Assembly: GCA_011523655.1 (NCBI GenBank)
Contig: WTGH01000039.1
Location: 1-64,000, forward strand
Length of the DNA stretch: 64,000 bases
DNA from: Rhodospirillaceae bacterium
GTDB lineage: Bacteria > Pseudomonadota > Alphaproteobacteria > Bin65
Direction: 5' to 3'
This document shows, one piece after another, positions 54,494 through 63,505 of this stretch (position 1 is its first letter; each line of letters begins with the position of its first letter). The translations under genes were made by a program, and so were the position numbers. The notes beneath the pieces were generated by a model that was given only the letters and a program-made list of their open reading frames with translations, made no database searches and was not told the DNA's origin.

Positions 54494-55333
54494 GTGACGC
54501 CCGACGAGAACACGGTTCGGGTTCCGGTCGGACACGGGCTGACGCTTGCCGCAGAATCGTTCGGAAAGGAAGGGAACCCGGTCGCGCTGTTGGGCCATGG
54601 CGGCGGCCAGTGCCGACACGTCTGGGCGGAGACGGCGAAACGCCTCGCCACCTCTGGCTACCGCGTCTTTACCCTGGATTCCCGCGGACATGGAGACAGC
54701 GACTGGACCAGACCGCCGCGATACGAGCCGGACGATTTCGCGCGCGACGTCGAGGCGTTAGCGCAGTGGCGCCTGGAGGCGGATGCTTGCCCGCCGCACT
54801 ATGTCGGTGCGTCGCTTTCGGGGATCGCCGGCTTGATCGCTGCCGGCTTGTTCAATGAGGCTGCGTTCGCGTCGCTCACCCTCGTCGACGTGACGCCGAC
54901 ATACAAGGTCGACGCGCTCGCGAAGGCCCGGAACCTCTTCGTCCGAACGCTGAAGCATGGTTTCGCCACGGAAACCGAAGCCGCGCGTGCCATCGGCGGC
55001 GAACCGGGAGGCGTTCAACTGAGCCGGGTCCTGCGCAAGGATACCGATGGCCGCTGGCATTGGCGGTGGGACCCGGCCTTTGCAGAACGCATCCACCATG
55101 ACGAGCGGACACAGCGCTTGTGCAAGGCAGCAGCTGCGGCGCTTTCAATTCCCGTTCATCTGATTCGCGCCGGCCGGAGCGAATTTGTCGACGATGAAGC
55201 CGCCGAGGCGTTCCTCGAGTTGACGCCGCATCTTCAGGTGACCGTCCTTACGGAGGCCCGACATGTCGTGACCGGCGACCCGCATGGCATCTATGCGGAC
55301 GCCATTCTAAAGTTCCTTGAGGCTTCCATCTAG
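54494..55333 (+). CDS. Alpha/beta hydrolase
   Basis: LLGHGGGQCRHVWAETAKRLATSGYRVFTLDSRGHGDSD, VGASLSG nucleophile elbow. Confidence 0.9.
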   Translation: MTPDENTVRVPVGHGLTLAAESFGKEGNPVALLGHGGGQCRHVWAETAKRLATSGYRVFTLDSRGHGDSDWTRPPRYEPDDFARDVEALAQWRLEADACPPHYVGASLSGIAGLIAAGLFNEAAFASLTLVDVTPTYKVDALAKARNLFVRTLKHGFATETEAARAIGGEPGGVQLSRVLRKDTDGRWHWRWDPAFAERIHHDERTQRLCKAAAAALSIPVHLIRAGRSEFVDDEAAEAFLELTPHLQVTVLTEARHVVTGDPHGIYADAILKFLEASI

Positions 55334-55413
55334 CGCCGGTGACCGATCCCGATTGGCCTTGCTATAGTTCGCGGCTCTCGGCTAATGGTCTGTCAAATCT
55401 GACCGAAGCTGGC

Positions 55414-55433
55414 GTGACCGACCGGTCGCGCGC
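55414..55433. promoter_or_regulatory. Weaker operator-like site upstream of the tetR gene (possible autoregulation)
   Basis: GTGACCGACCGGTCGCGCGC, 13/20 to the shared operator with perfect TGACCGAC half-site. Confidence 0.35.
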
Positions 55434-55505
55434 CATTCGCGAAGCAGAAGTCAGGGGCTCCATCGCAATAATGGCAATTCGGTTCCCTTCCCCCGAGAAT
55501 CCAGA

Positions 55506-56138
55506 ATGACCCAGAATGCAAAATTACGGCGCAAAGGGCGGAGCACCCACAATATCGAATCCCTGACGCAGATCAGCATCGATCTGTTCATGAACCGGGG
55601 TTACGACGCGACCTCCGTCGAAGAGATCGCCAAGGCCGCTGGAATCACGAAATCCGCAATCTATTACCATGTGGCCAACAAGGAGGAGCTCCTGCGGCGC
55701 GCGATCAGCAACGCTGTCGGAAAACTCTTCGAAATCCTCGAGGAGCCAGCGGCGAAAGAGGGCACGCCTTTGACCCGGCTGGAGTATATTTTCCGACGCT
55801 TGGTCGAAGTCGAGTTCGATCACTTGAAAGAGATAGCGTTGTTGCTTCGGGTGCGTGGCGGGAGCAAGACGGAGCGCTGGGCGCTCGAGAAACGTCGCGA
55901 GTTCGACCGTCACGTCCAAAAATTGATCGTTCTGGCCCAGGATGCCGGCGAGATTCGGGACGATTTGGATGCGCTCGCGATCGACCGCCTGGTCTTCGGC
56001 ATGCTCACCTGGATCCCCGAGTGGTACTATATCGGGCATAGAATCCCGCCCGGTGTCCTTGTGGACGCAGCCCTTGCCCTCATTTTCGAAGGCATCCGTC
56101 AGCCTGACGCCGCGAATGGACGATCTTCAGCGAATTGA
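55506..56138 (+). CDS. TetR/AcrR family transcriptional regulator
   Basis: FMNRGYDATSVEEIAKAAGITKSAIYYHVANKEELLRRAI HTH. Confidence 0.95.
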   Translation: MTQNAKLRRKGRSTHNIESLTQISIDLFMNRGYDATSVEEIAKAAGITKSAIYYHVANKEELLRRAISNAVGKLFEILEEPAAKEGTPLTRLEYIFRRLVEVEFDHLKEIALLLRVRGGSKTERWALEKRREFDRHVQKLIVLAQDAGEIRDDLDALAIDRLVFGMLTWIPEWYYIGHRIPPGVLVDAALALIFEGIRQPDAANGRSSAN

Positions 56139-56312
56139 AAGTTCAATTGGTCTGGAAGCTGATTTGCCGACCGATTTTCCAGAACAGCGGCAGGCTAATC
56201 TGTCTGGCAATGGTGGCCGCCAACAACATGCACTGATCCGGCGCGCTTCCGCCCCGGCGGTGGCCGAGAAAATGTCCTGAGCACCCTGACGGCTCGAACC
56301 GCAGCCTGCCGG

Positions 56313-56362
56313 TTGCAATCGATTCGTGGATACGGCATACTACTAACCGAATGTTCGGTCGG
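56313..56362 (+). promoter_or_regulatory. P3: promoter + TetR-type operator upstream of flavoprotein/P450 genes
   Basis: TTGCAA-N17-CATACT then CTAACCGAATGTTCGGTCGG (56343-56362). Confidence 0.65.
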
Positions 56363-56383
56363 TAAGAGAAATGCAGGCCCCAA

Positions 56384-57562
56384 TTGGCTGTCGCCGTTAC
56401 AACCACGAAGTGTTTGACACTGCACGACGAACTCGTCGGACGGGCAAGAGAACTGGCGCCAAAGATTGCCCGAAAGGCCCGCGCGATCGAGGAACGCCGG
56501 ACACCCGATCCCGAAATCCTTCAAGATCTGATCGACGCCGAACTGATGCAGCTCTTCGTTCCGCGGAGGTGGGGCGGACATGAAGCGAGCCTGCACACCC
56601 ACCGTGAGGTTGTGGAGGCCATAAGCGCCGCGTGCATGTCGACAGGCTGGATCGCGGCATTTTACATCGGCCACAACTGTCTGGCGCTGCGCTTTCCCGA
56701 AGCGGCGCAAGAAGAGTTTTTCTGCGACCGGCCCTTCGGGCTCATTCCGATCACCAATGCGCCGACACTGTCGGCAACGCGCGTTGACGGTGGCTGGATC
56801 GTGTCGGGCAAATCGGCATGGAGCTCCGGCATCATGGATGCGGACTGGGTGTGCCTGGCCGGCAAGGACGACACCAGTGCCGTCTACACCTTCGCCTTCC
56901 CGATCGACGATGTCGAAATCGACGATGTCTGGCACTACGCCGGCATGTCCGGCACCGGAAGCAACACTGCTGTCGTCTCGGATGCGTTCGTGCCCGAACA
57001 CCGCGCCGTCTCGGCGCTGGATTTCGCAACCGGGCGCCTGGCAGCGGAACTGTACGACAACCCTCTGCTCAGTGCGCCTCTGATGTCCTTCATACTTTGC
57101 GAGGTGATGCCGGTTTACAGCGGCGGCCTTCGCGGCGCAGCGGACGCGTTCGAGACCATTGTCCGCAACCGGACGGCAGCCTACGCCAAATCGCCCATGA
57201 GCGAAAACCCCCGCTCGCACATCCAGCTCGGGGAAGCGCTGGTCAATGCATCCATGGCGGAACGGCTGGTCCGCGACCTTTATGCCCAGGTCGAGCAGGG
57301 CATTGAGCAACGCAGCATCGGCATTTCGGAACGAGTTGCGCTGAAGGCCCAGTCGGCGTTCATTGCCGAGCATTGTCGGCTGGCGGTTAACGAGATGGCG
57401 CATTGTGCCGGATCGTCGAATTTTCATCTCGATTCGCCGATCCAACGCTATTTCCGGGATATCAATACGCTGGCCACCCACGTCTTCTGCGAGTGGGATT
57501 CTAGCCGCGAGCTGCTCGGCAGGGACCGTCTGGGCCTGGAGCCAAATCATCCCATCGTTTGA
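56384..57562 (+). CDS. Acyl-CoA dehydrogenase-fold flavin-dependent monooxygenase (HsaA/group D-like)
   Basis: VPRRWGGHEASLHTHREVVEAISAACMSTGWIAAFY...; TTG start uncertain. Confidence 0.85.
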   Translation: MAVAVTTTKCLTLHDELVGRARELAPKIARKARAIEERRTPDPEILQDLIDAELMQLFVPRRWGGHEASLHTHREVVEAISAACMSTGWIAAFYIGHNCLALRFPEAAQEEFFCDRPFGLIPITNAPTLSATRVDGGWIVSGKSAWSSGIMDADWVCLAGKDDTSAVYTFAFPIDDVEIDDVWHYAGMSGTGSNTAVVSDAFVPEHRAVSALDFATGRLAAELYDNPLLSAPLMSFILCEVMPVYSGGLRGAADAFETIVRNRTAAYAKSPMSENPRSHIQLGEALVNASMAERLVRDLYAQVEQGIEQRSIGISERVALKAQSAFIAEHCRLAVNEMAHCAGSSNFHLDSPIQRYFRDINTLATHVFCEWDSSRELLGRDRLGLEPNHPIV

Positions 57563-57628
57563 AATCTGTCCGGGGAGCGGATTCGCATGGTCTGCCTGAC
57601 GCGGACGGTGGAGTAAGGGAGGCGTCCG

Positions 57629-58921
57629 ATGCCCGGGAATCTGGAGGTGCTGGTCAAGCCTCTCGTAAATTGCGAGCCCGATGCGCTCGCCTCGCCCTGG
57701 CACATCTTCGACGCGATCGTCGAGCGAGACCCGCCGATTGTCTACAGCGACAGTCTGGAAGCATGGATCGTCGCCGGCCGACAATATGTGGTCGAGATAC
57801 TCGCCGACGCCAAGACCTGGTCCAATTGCTCCGTCGGCTCGAGCCGCAAGGCGAACGAACGCTTCTTCAGGTTGATGCGCGAGCTGCGCCAGGAACCTGA
57901 AATGGCGCCCATCGTCGAAGAGTTCACCAGCATCCGCCGCGACGGCGCAGTGCTTGTTACCGCCGACCCGCCGGAACATGTGCGCCAACGCCGGGCGTTC
58001 AGCGACCTGTTCCGGCCCAAGCGCATTCAGAGAATGACGCCGGCGATTCAGGCCAAATCGGACGAACTGGTGGCCAAGGTGCGGCCCCTCGGCTGCGCCG
58101 ATTGGGTTGCGGACTATTCCATCCAGTTACCGATCGCGATCCTCGCGCGCAATTTTGCCGTCCCGGAATCGGACGGGACAAAGTTCAAGCGGTGGAGCGA
58201 CATACTTGGCGGCCGAATCGGCCGCGTAAACATTACCAGGGAAGAGATCAGGGACCTGATTTTTTCGGAGAAGGAGTTCAGGAACTACTTCACGCCGCTT
58301 CTGGAGGAACGGGGGCGCGACCCTCAGGACGATCTGATATCCGACATTGCGACGGCGGAGGTCGACGGCGAGCCGCTCAGTAACGCCGAGAAACTGGAGG
58401 CTTGCCAGCAATTCGTCATCGCCGGGCACGAAACCACCTCGTCAATCATTGCCAACATCGGCCGGCGGATTGCGAGCGACCCCGATCTTCGCGACGGGCT
58501 TGCCGCGGACCGCAGCCTGATCCCGGGTTTCGTTGAAGAGGTTCTGCGCCTGGACCCACCCGTCCTCGGCTTCTTCCGCATGGCGAAATGCGATACCGAG
58601 GTCGCTGGCACAATGATCGCCGAAGGCGAGTACGTCTGGGTGGCCTATGCAGGCGGCAATCGCGATCCCAAGGGTTGCCCGAGGTCGCTTGAATTCGACA
58701 TGACGCGCCATCCCAACCGGCACCTGTCGTTCGGATATGGCGAGCACGCCTGCCTGGGCGCCGGGCTGGCCCGCGCGCAGGCCGTCATTGCGACGAACGC
58801 GCTGGTCGACTTGCCCAACCTGGCGCTGGCGTCGGACCATGTTGACGAGTATTCCGACAGCTACATCCTCAGAGGGCTGAAGTCGCTCAAGATCACCTTC
58901 GATCGGCAGCCGGTCGCGTGA
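57629..58921 (+). CDS. Cytochrome P450
   Basis: AGHETTSS I-helix, heme ligand motif FGYGEHACLGAGLAR. Confidence 0.96.
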   Translation: MPGNLEVLVKPLVNCEPDALASPWHIFDAIVERDPPIVYSDSLEAWIVAGRQYVVEILADAKTWSNCSVGSSRKANERFFRLMRELRQEPEMAPIVEEFTSIRRDGAVLVTADPPEHVRQRRAFSDLFRPKRIQRMTPAIQAKSDELVAKVRPLGCADWVADYSIQLPIAILARNFAVPESDGTKFKRWSDILGGRIGRVNITREEIRDLIFSEKEFRNYFTPLLEERGRDPQDDLISDIATAEVDGEPLSNAEKLEACQQFVIAGHETTSSIIANIGRRIASDPDLRDGLAADRSLIPGFVEEVLRLDPPVLGFFRMAKCDTEVAGTMIAEGEYVWVAYAGGNRDPKGCPRSLEFDMTRHPNRHLSFGYGEHACLGAGLARAQAVIATNALVDLPNLALASDHVDEYSDSYILRGLKSLKITFDRQPVA

Positions 58922-59010
58922 CGGGATACTATGCGTCGGCAGGGGAAGAACCGCCGGAATTGTACAGAACTTTGCGGCCATCTGGAGTGGGACCGCAGCC
59001 GTGGCATTTC

Positions 59011-59063
59011 TTGACTTGGCGGTGTACGCAAGGCAGAATTTCCCTTAACGAACAGTCGGTCAG
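59011..59063 (+). promoter_or_regulatory. P4: promoter + TetR-type operator upstream of VOC gene
   Basis: TTGACT-N17-CAGAAT then CTTAACGAACAGTCGGTCAG (59044-59063). Confidence 0.75.
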
Positions 59064-59126
59064 GAAATGTCGACACCTTTCTTCGACCGGGGTCTTTTGG
59101 CCAGCCCGACAATTCGGAGAGTAACG

Positions 59127-59648
59127 ATGCAGCCATACCGCAACCCGATCCAGAGCGTGAATCACGTGGCCTATCGATGCCGGGATGCAGAGGAGACGCG
59201 GCACTTTTACGAGGACGTTCTTGGCCTGCGGTTGTCATCCACTCTTTGGCTCAAGGCGACCCTCACGGGGCGCCCCGTCAATCTGCTGCATATTTTCTTC
59301 GAAATGGACGACAACTCTTTCGTCGCATTTTTCGACATACCCGATGAATTCGACGAGGCCCTGTTCCCCGAGCGGTCGGACTTCGACCTGCATGTGGCGA
59401 TGAACGTCGCGGACATGGAGACACTCCTTTCCTACAAGGAACGGCTGACAGAGGCCGGTCATCGCGTCCGCGGCCCGTCGGACCACGGTTTCCTCCAGTC
59501 CATCTACACCCATGACCCGAACGGCTATGTCGTCGAACTGACACTGAAGACCGACAAGTATGACGAGATCATGGGCGAGCACGTCGAGAACGCTCACGAG
59601 ATCCTGAAGGAGTGGCAGAAGGCAAAAGGACGTGTAGCTGCGGAATGA
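59127..59648 (+). CDS. VOC-superfamily (glyoxalase/extradiol dioxygenase-like) protein
   Basis: SVNHVAYRCRDAEETRHFYEDVLGLRL...DLHVAM...YVVELT metal-ligand pattern. Confidence 0.88.
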   Translation: MQPYRNPIQSVNHVAYRCRDAEETRHFYEDVLGLRLSSTLWLKATLTGRPVNLLHIFFEMDDNSFVAFFDIPDEFDEALFPERSDFDLHVAMNVADMETLLSYKERLTEAGHRVRGPSDHGFLQSIYTHDPNGYVVELTLKTDKYDEIMGEHVENAHEILKEWQKAKGRVAAE

Positions 59649-59826
59649 CCTGGCTCTCCCGGCAGAAGGCGATCTGCCGGAAATGTCCGGGCTGTGCATG
59701 TTCTTGATTTCCTCGCCGTTCCGGTGAACGGAATGACCTCCCCGTCGGAGGGGTCACGCCCCGGGATGACTCAAATGGCCCGTGTCGCACCAGCGCTTTC
59801 CCGGGCGGCAAGACAGGTGGTTCGAG

Positions 59827-61152
59827 ATGTTCGACCCAGAGGTCGAGGCACGTTCCCTCGACGATCAGTTCAAGCGTGACGATACAGCCTTTAGGCAGCA
59901 GATCTCCTATCTCTTCGAGCGCTCGCCGTTCTACGCGCGGAAGCTGAAGAAGGCTGGTTTCAACGACGCGGAAAGCGTCGGTGGCATCGATAGGATTGCC
60001 GAGCTGCCGGCCACCGACAAAGACGAAATCCGCGAGTCACAGCAACTGGCGCCGCCTTTCGGCGAGCATCTGGCTGCCGATCCGGCAGATATCATGCGGA
60101 TATTCTCGACCAGCGGCACCACCGGCACACCCACCTACATTGCGGTGACCGGGAACGATATCGAGCGCTGGGCAACCAACACGGCGCGTTCCTACTACGC
60201 TTCGGGCTTCCGACCCGGCCAGCGGCTGGTGGTCACTTTCAATGCCGGGCCCTTCGTGGCCGGCGGTGCCTATTTCGGTTTCGACAAGTTGGGCACGACC
60301 GTCATTCCGATCGGCCTCGGCAACACCGAGCGCTTGGTCAGCGCCATGCAGAATCTTGGCGCCGGAAATGCCGGGCTCTCCAGCACGCCGTCCTATGCGT
60401 TGCATCTGATCGATTGGTGCGCCGAGCACGGCATAGACACGAAGTCGCTCGGCCTCAGGAACCTGTCCGTCGCGGGCGAGCCGGGCGGTGCCGATCCGCT
60501 AATTCGCGAGCGGGTCGAGGCGGCCTTCGCTTGCGTAATGCGGGAAGCGATGGGCATCGGCGACATCTCCACCTCGATCTGGGGAGAATGCGAGCATGGC
60601 GGCGGCATGCATTTCTCAGCGCGGGACAACACGTTCGTCGAACTGGTCGACCCGGAGACGCGAGAGCCGGTTCCCTGGGAAGACGGAGCGGAGGGCGAAC
60701 TCGTCTACACGGCGCTTGAACGCGAGGCCATGCCCCTGCTGCGCCTGAACAGCCGGGACCATGTCGTCGTTAACGCCGAGCCTTGTCCATGCGGCAGAAC
60801 CAGCCCCCGGATTCGCTGCATCGGCAGGACCGACGACATGCTGATCGTCCGTGGCGTCAATCTGTTCCCAACGGCGATCGGCGCGCTGCTGAAAGAGTTT
60901 CTGCCCGAGGTCGGCGGTTTCTTCCGCATCGTACCAAAAAAACGCGGTGTGGCACAGTCGCCGCCTCTGCCGGTCTCGGTGGAACTCGGTCCGGATGTCC
61001 CCGCCGCACCGGAGGGGCTGGCCGAACGGATCGTTACCGCGATCCGCTCGAAGCTTGTGGTGACGACGGAGGTAAAACTGGTCCCCTACGGTTCCTTGCC
61101 TCGTGATGAATACAAGGCCAAGCTCGTCGACTATTCACAGGCCAAAGATTAG
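59827..61152 (+). CDS. Phenylacetate-CoA ligase (PaaK)-like adenylate-forming enzyme
   Basis: IFSTSGTTGTPTYIAVTGNDIERW; RCIGRTDDMLIVRGVNLFPTAI. Confidence 0.9.
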   Translation: MFDPEVEARSLDDQFKRDDTAFRQQISYLFERSPFYARKLKKAGFNDAESVGGIDRIAELPATDKDEIRESQQLAPPFGEHLAADPADIMRIFSTSGTTGTPTYIAVTGNDIERWATNTARSYYASGFRPGQRLVVTFNAGPFVAGGAYFGFDKLGTTVIPIGLGNTERLVSAMQNLGAGNAGLSSTPSYALHLIDWCAEHGIDTKSLGLRNLSVAGEPGGADPLIRERVEAAFACVMREAMGIGDISTSIWGECEHGGGMHFSARDNTFVELVDPETREPVPWEDGAEGELVYTALEREAMPLLRLNSRDHVVVNAEPCPCGRTSPRIRCIGRTDDMLIVRGVNLFPTAIGALLKEFLPEVGGFFRIVPKKRGVAQSPPLPVSVELGPDVPAAPEGLAERIVTAIRSKLVVTTEVKLVPYGSLPRDEYKAKLVDYSQAKD

Positions 61153-61186
61153 CGGTAACACTCGAAACAGCGAAAGAACCGGCGCC

Positions 61187-61954
61187 ATGGCACAGAAATC
61201 CGGACCCGTGACGCACCTCTGCTTTACCGACACCAACCGGATACTGGTGCGCGGCAAGGATCTCTGCAGCGACTTGGTCGGCAAGATGTCGTTCACCGAG
61301 ATGATGCTGTTCCACTTGATGGGAACGCCGCCGACGTCGCAGCAGGTGGCCGTGGTTGATGCCGTCCTGATCACCATCATGGAGCATGGCCTGACACCTT
61401 CCGCCATTGCCGCGCGCCAGACATATTTCGGCGCGCCGGAGGCGCTTCAGGGCGCACTGGCAGCGGGCATCCTCGGTGTCGGCTCCCGGTTTGCAGGCAC
61501 GTCCGGCGATTGTGCAATATTGCTGTCCGAAATCGTCGACGCTCCCGAAGACCGGAAGAAGGAGGTCGCGCGTTCGATAGCAGAGCGGTTTCGCGCCGCC
61601 GGGAAGTTCGTGCCCGGTTACGGTCACCCGGTGCACAAGAACGGCGATCCGCGTGTCGCACGCCTGGTCGAGATTGCGACCGAACAGGAGGTCGAGGGCG
61701 CGTATATCGAGGCCATGTACATGCTGGGCGGCGCCGTCAACGCAGCAACGGGAAAGAAATTGGTGATCAATGCCTCCGCCGCGATGGGCGCGGTAATGGC
61801 CGAAGTGGACATTCCGCCGGACATCATGCGGGGTCTCGTGATCGTCTCCCGCGCGGCCGGCCTGGTCGGCCACCTGCTGGAGGAGATGCAGCAGCCGGCA
61901 TCCCAGAGAATTTGGGATTTGGTCGAGCACGGCGTGCCCTACGAGGAAGTCTGA
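61187..61954 (+). CDS. Citryl-CoA lyase / citrate synthase-like protein
   Basis: TPSAIAARQTYFGAPEALQGALAAGILGVGSRFAGT, PGYGHPVHKNGDPRVARL. Confidence 0.85.
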   Translation: MAQKSGPVTHLCFTDTNRILVRGKDLCSDLVGKMSFTEMMLFHLMGTPPTSQQVAVVDAVLITIMEHGLTPSAIAARQTYFGAPEALQGALAAGILGVGSRFAGTSGDCAILLSEIVDAPEDRKKEVARSIAERFRAAGKFVPGYGHPVHKNGDPRVARLVEIATEQEVEGAYIEAMYMLGGAVNAATGKKLVINASAAMGAVMAEVDIPPDIMRGLVIVSRAAGLVGHLLEEMQQPASQRIWDLVEHGVPYEEV

Positions 61955-62048
61955 TGCCGGTTCTTTTCGGCTGCTGTCCCATGGTCCGGTGGAGCGAATG
62001 CAGGGAAACGACCGGTCCCGGAAATTTTTCCGAATTGGCACTCGCCTC

Positions 62049-62105
62049 TTGACACGGTTCAGGCAATCATAGTGAAATTTGATGCCTGAACGAACAGTCG
62101 GTCAG
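62049..62105 (+). promoter_or_regulatory. P5: promoter + TetR-type operator upstream of ABC importer genes
   Basis: TTGACA-N17/18-(G)TGAAAT then CTGAACGAACAGTCGGTCAG (62086-62105). Confidence 0.7.
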
Positions 62106-62265
62106 GAGAGCGCCTACGCTCCAGTGCGCCGAAAAATTTCTGAAAACGTGCCGCCGTTGCGGGAAAGTCCGCGTGGAAAAACAATATGAAAATAGACAGT
62201 AGTCGCCCCGACGCCGGCGTCCCGCGGAGGTGCCACACAAGAACTCGCGTCTCAAGGAGATGAAA

Positions 62266-63474
62266 ATGGCAAAGCTGACTAATCTGACAATTGCGAAAGG
62301 CCCCGGCAGGGGGCATTCGCGACGCTTCGGCACCGCTCTGGCCACGATCGCTATGCTGGCTGTCGGCGCTGCCTTTCCGGGAAGCGTCGGCGCCCAGGAA
62401 TTCAAGGTGGGTTACATCATGTCCCTGACCGGCCCGAGCGCGGTGCTCGGAAAAGCGACGCTCGAAGGCGCAAAGGCCGGCATCGAGATGGTGAACAGCA
62501 CGGGCGGCATCGGCGGCGCGAAAGTCAAGCTGGTAATCTGTGATGTTAAGTCGTCGGAACAGCAGGCGGTCATCTGCGCACGCCGGCTCGCCTTCCAGGA
62601 CAAGGTCAACCTCATGGTCGGCACCGGAAGCTCGCCGCAGACCATTGCGATCCTGCCTACGGTGATGGCGGCGAAGATCCCGCTGTTCGCGATCGCATCC
62701 TCGCCACGCACCTATAAGCCGGTGAAGAAGTACAGTTTCAAGGGTATTCAGGGGCTGGGCGACCAGATACCCCTCATCGTCAAGTACCTGAAGGACAAGA
62801 AGCTGAACCGGGTTTATGTCATCCATGACAACGGGCCGCTCGGGCAGATCATAGGCAAGATCTTCAAGGGAGCGGTGTCCGGCGCAGGCATCGAAGTTCT
62901 CGGCACCGAACTTTATGCACCAACCGATACCAACGTCACCGCTCAGGTCACGCGCATGAGGGCGGCAAAGCCCGATGCGGTTCTGAACATCGCGATCACG
63001 CCGCCGGCCGGCGCGCTGATCGTGAAGACGATGAAACAGCTGGGCATGAATGTGCCGATCATGGTCGGGTCGAACCTGCAGAACCGGGGCTTCGTCAAGC
63101 TGGCCGGCGATGCAGTCGACAACATCGTCTTCCCGGCGTCGAAGGTCGTGCTGGCGGACCTACCGGCCAGCGACCCACTGCGTCCGTCAATCATGAGATT
63201 CCGCGCCGCCTTCGCGAAAATGTACAAGGGTAAGGAGCCGAGTTCGCTTTCGCCGTGGTTGGTGGATGGGATCCTGCTGGCCCAGCGGGCGGGCAAGTCC
63301 CTGGGCAAGAAGGCGCTGGATACGGTTGCGCTGACCGACGCACTCGAAAAAACAAAGGACGTTCCCGGCATCCAGGGTATCTGGACATTCAGTCCGACCG
63401 ACCACGGGCCGAGCCTCAGGCAGGGTATGATTCTGGTGCATTTCCGCGGGAATCGCTGGACAGTCGCAAAATAA
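62266..63474 (+). CDS. ABC transporter substrate-binding protein, branched-chain amino acid (LivK) type
   Basis: Signal sequence then FKVGYIMSLTGPSAVLGKATLEGAKAGIEMVNSTGGIGGAKVKLVICDVKS. Confidence 0.93.
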   Translation: MAKLTNLTIAKGPGRGHSRRFGTALATIAMLAVGAAFPGSVGAQEFKVGYIMSLTGPSAVLGKATLEGAKAGIEMVNSTGGIGGAKVKLVICDVKSSEQQAVICARRLAFQDKVNLMVGTGSSPQTIAILPTVMAAKIPLFAIASSPRTYKPVKKYSFKGIQGLGDQIPLIVKYLKDKKLNRVYVIHDNGPLGQIIGKIFKGAVSGAGIEVLGTELYAPTDTNVTAQVTRMRAAKPDAVLNIAITPPAGALIVKTMKQLGMNVPIMVGSNLQNRGFVKLAGDAVDNIVFPASKVVLADLPASDPLRPSIMRFRAAFAKMYKGKEPSSLSPWLVDGILLAQRAGKSLGKKALDTVALTDALEKTKDVPGIQGIWTFSPTDHGPSLRQGMILVHFRGNRWTVAK

Positions 63475-63505
63475 CAAGGAGTAATCGCCCGAACGGGTCA
63501 GGACT

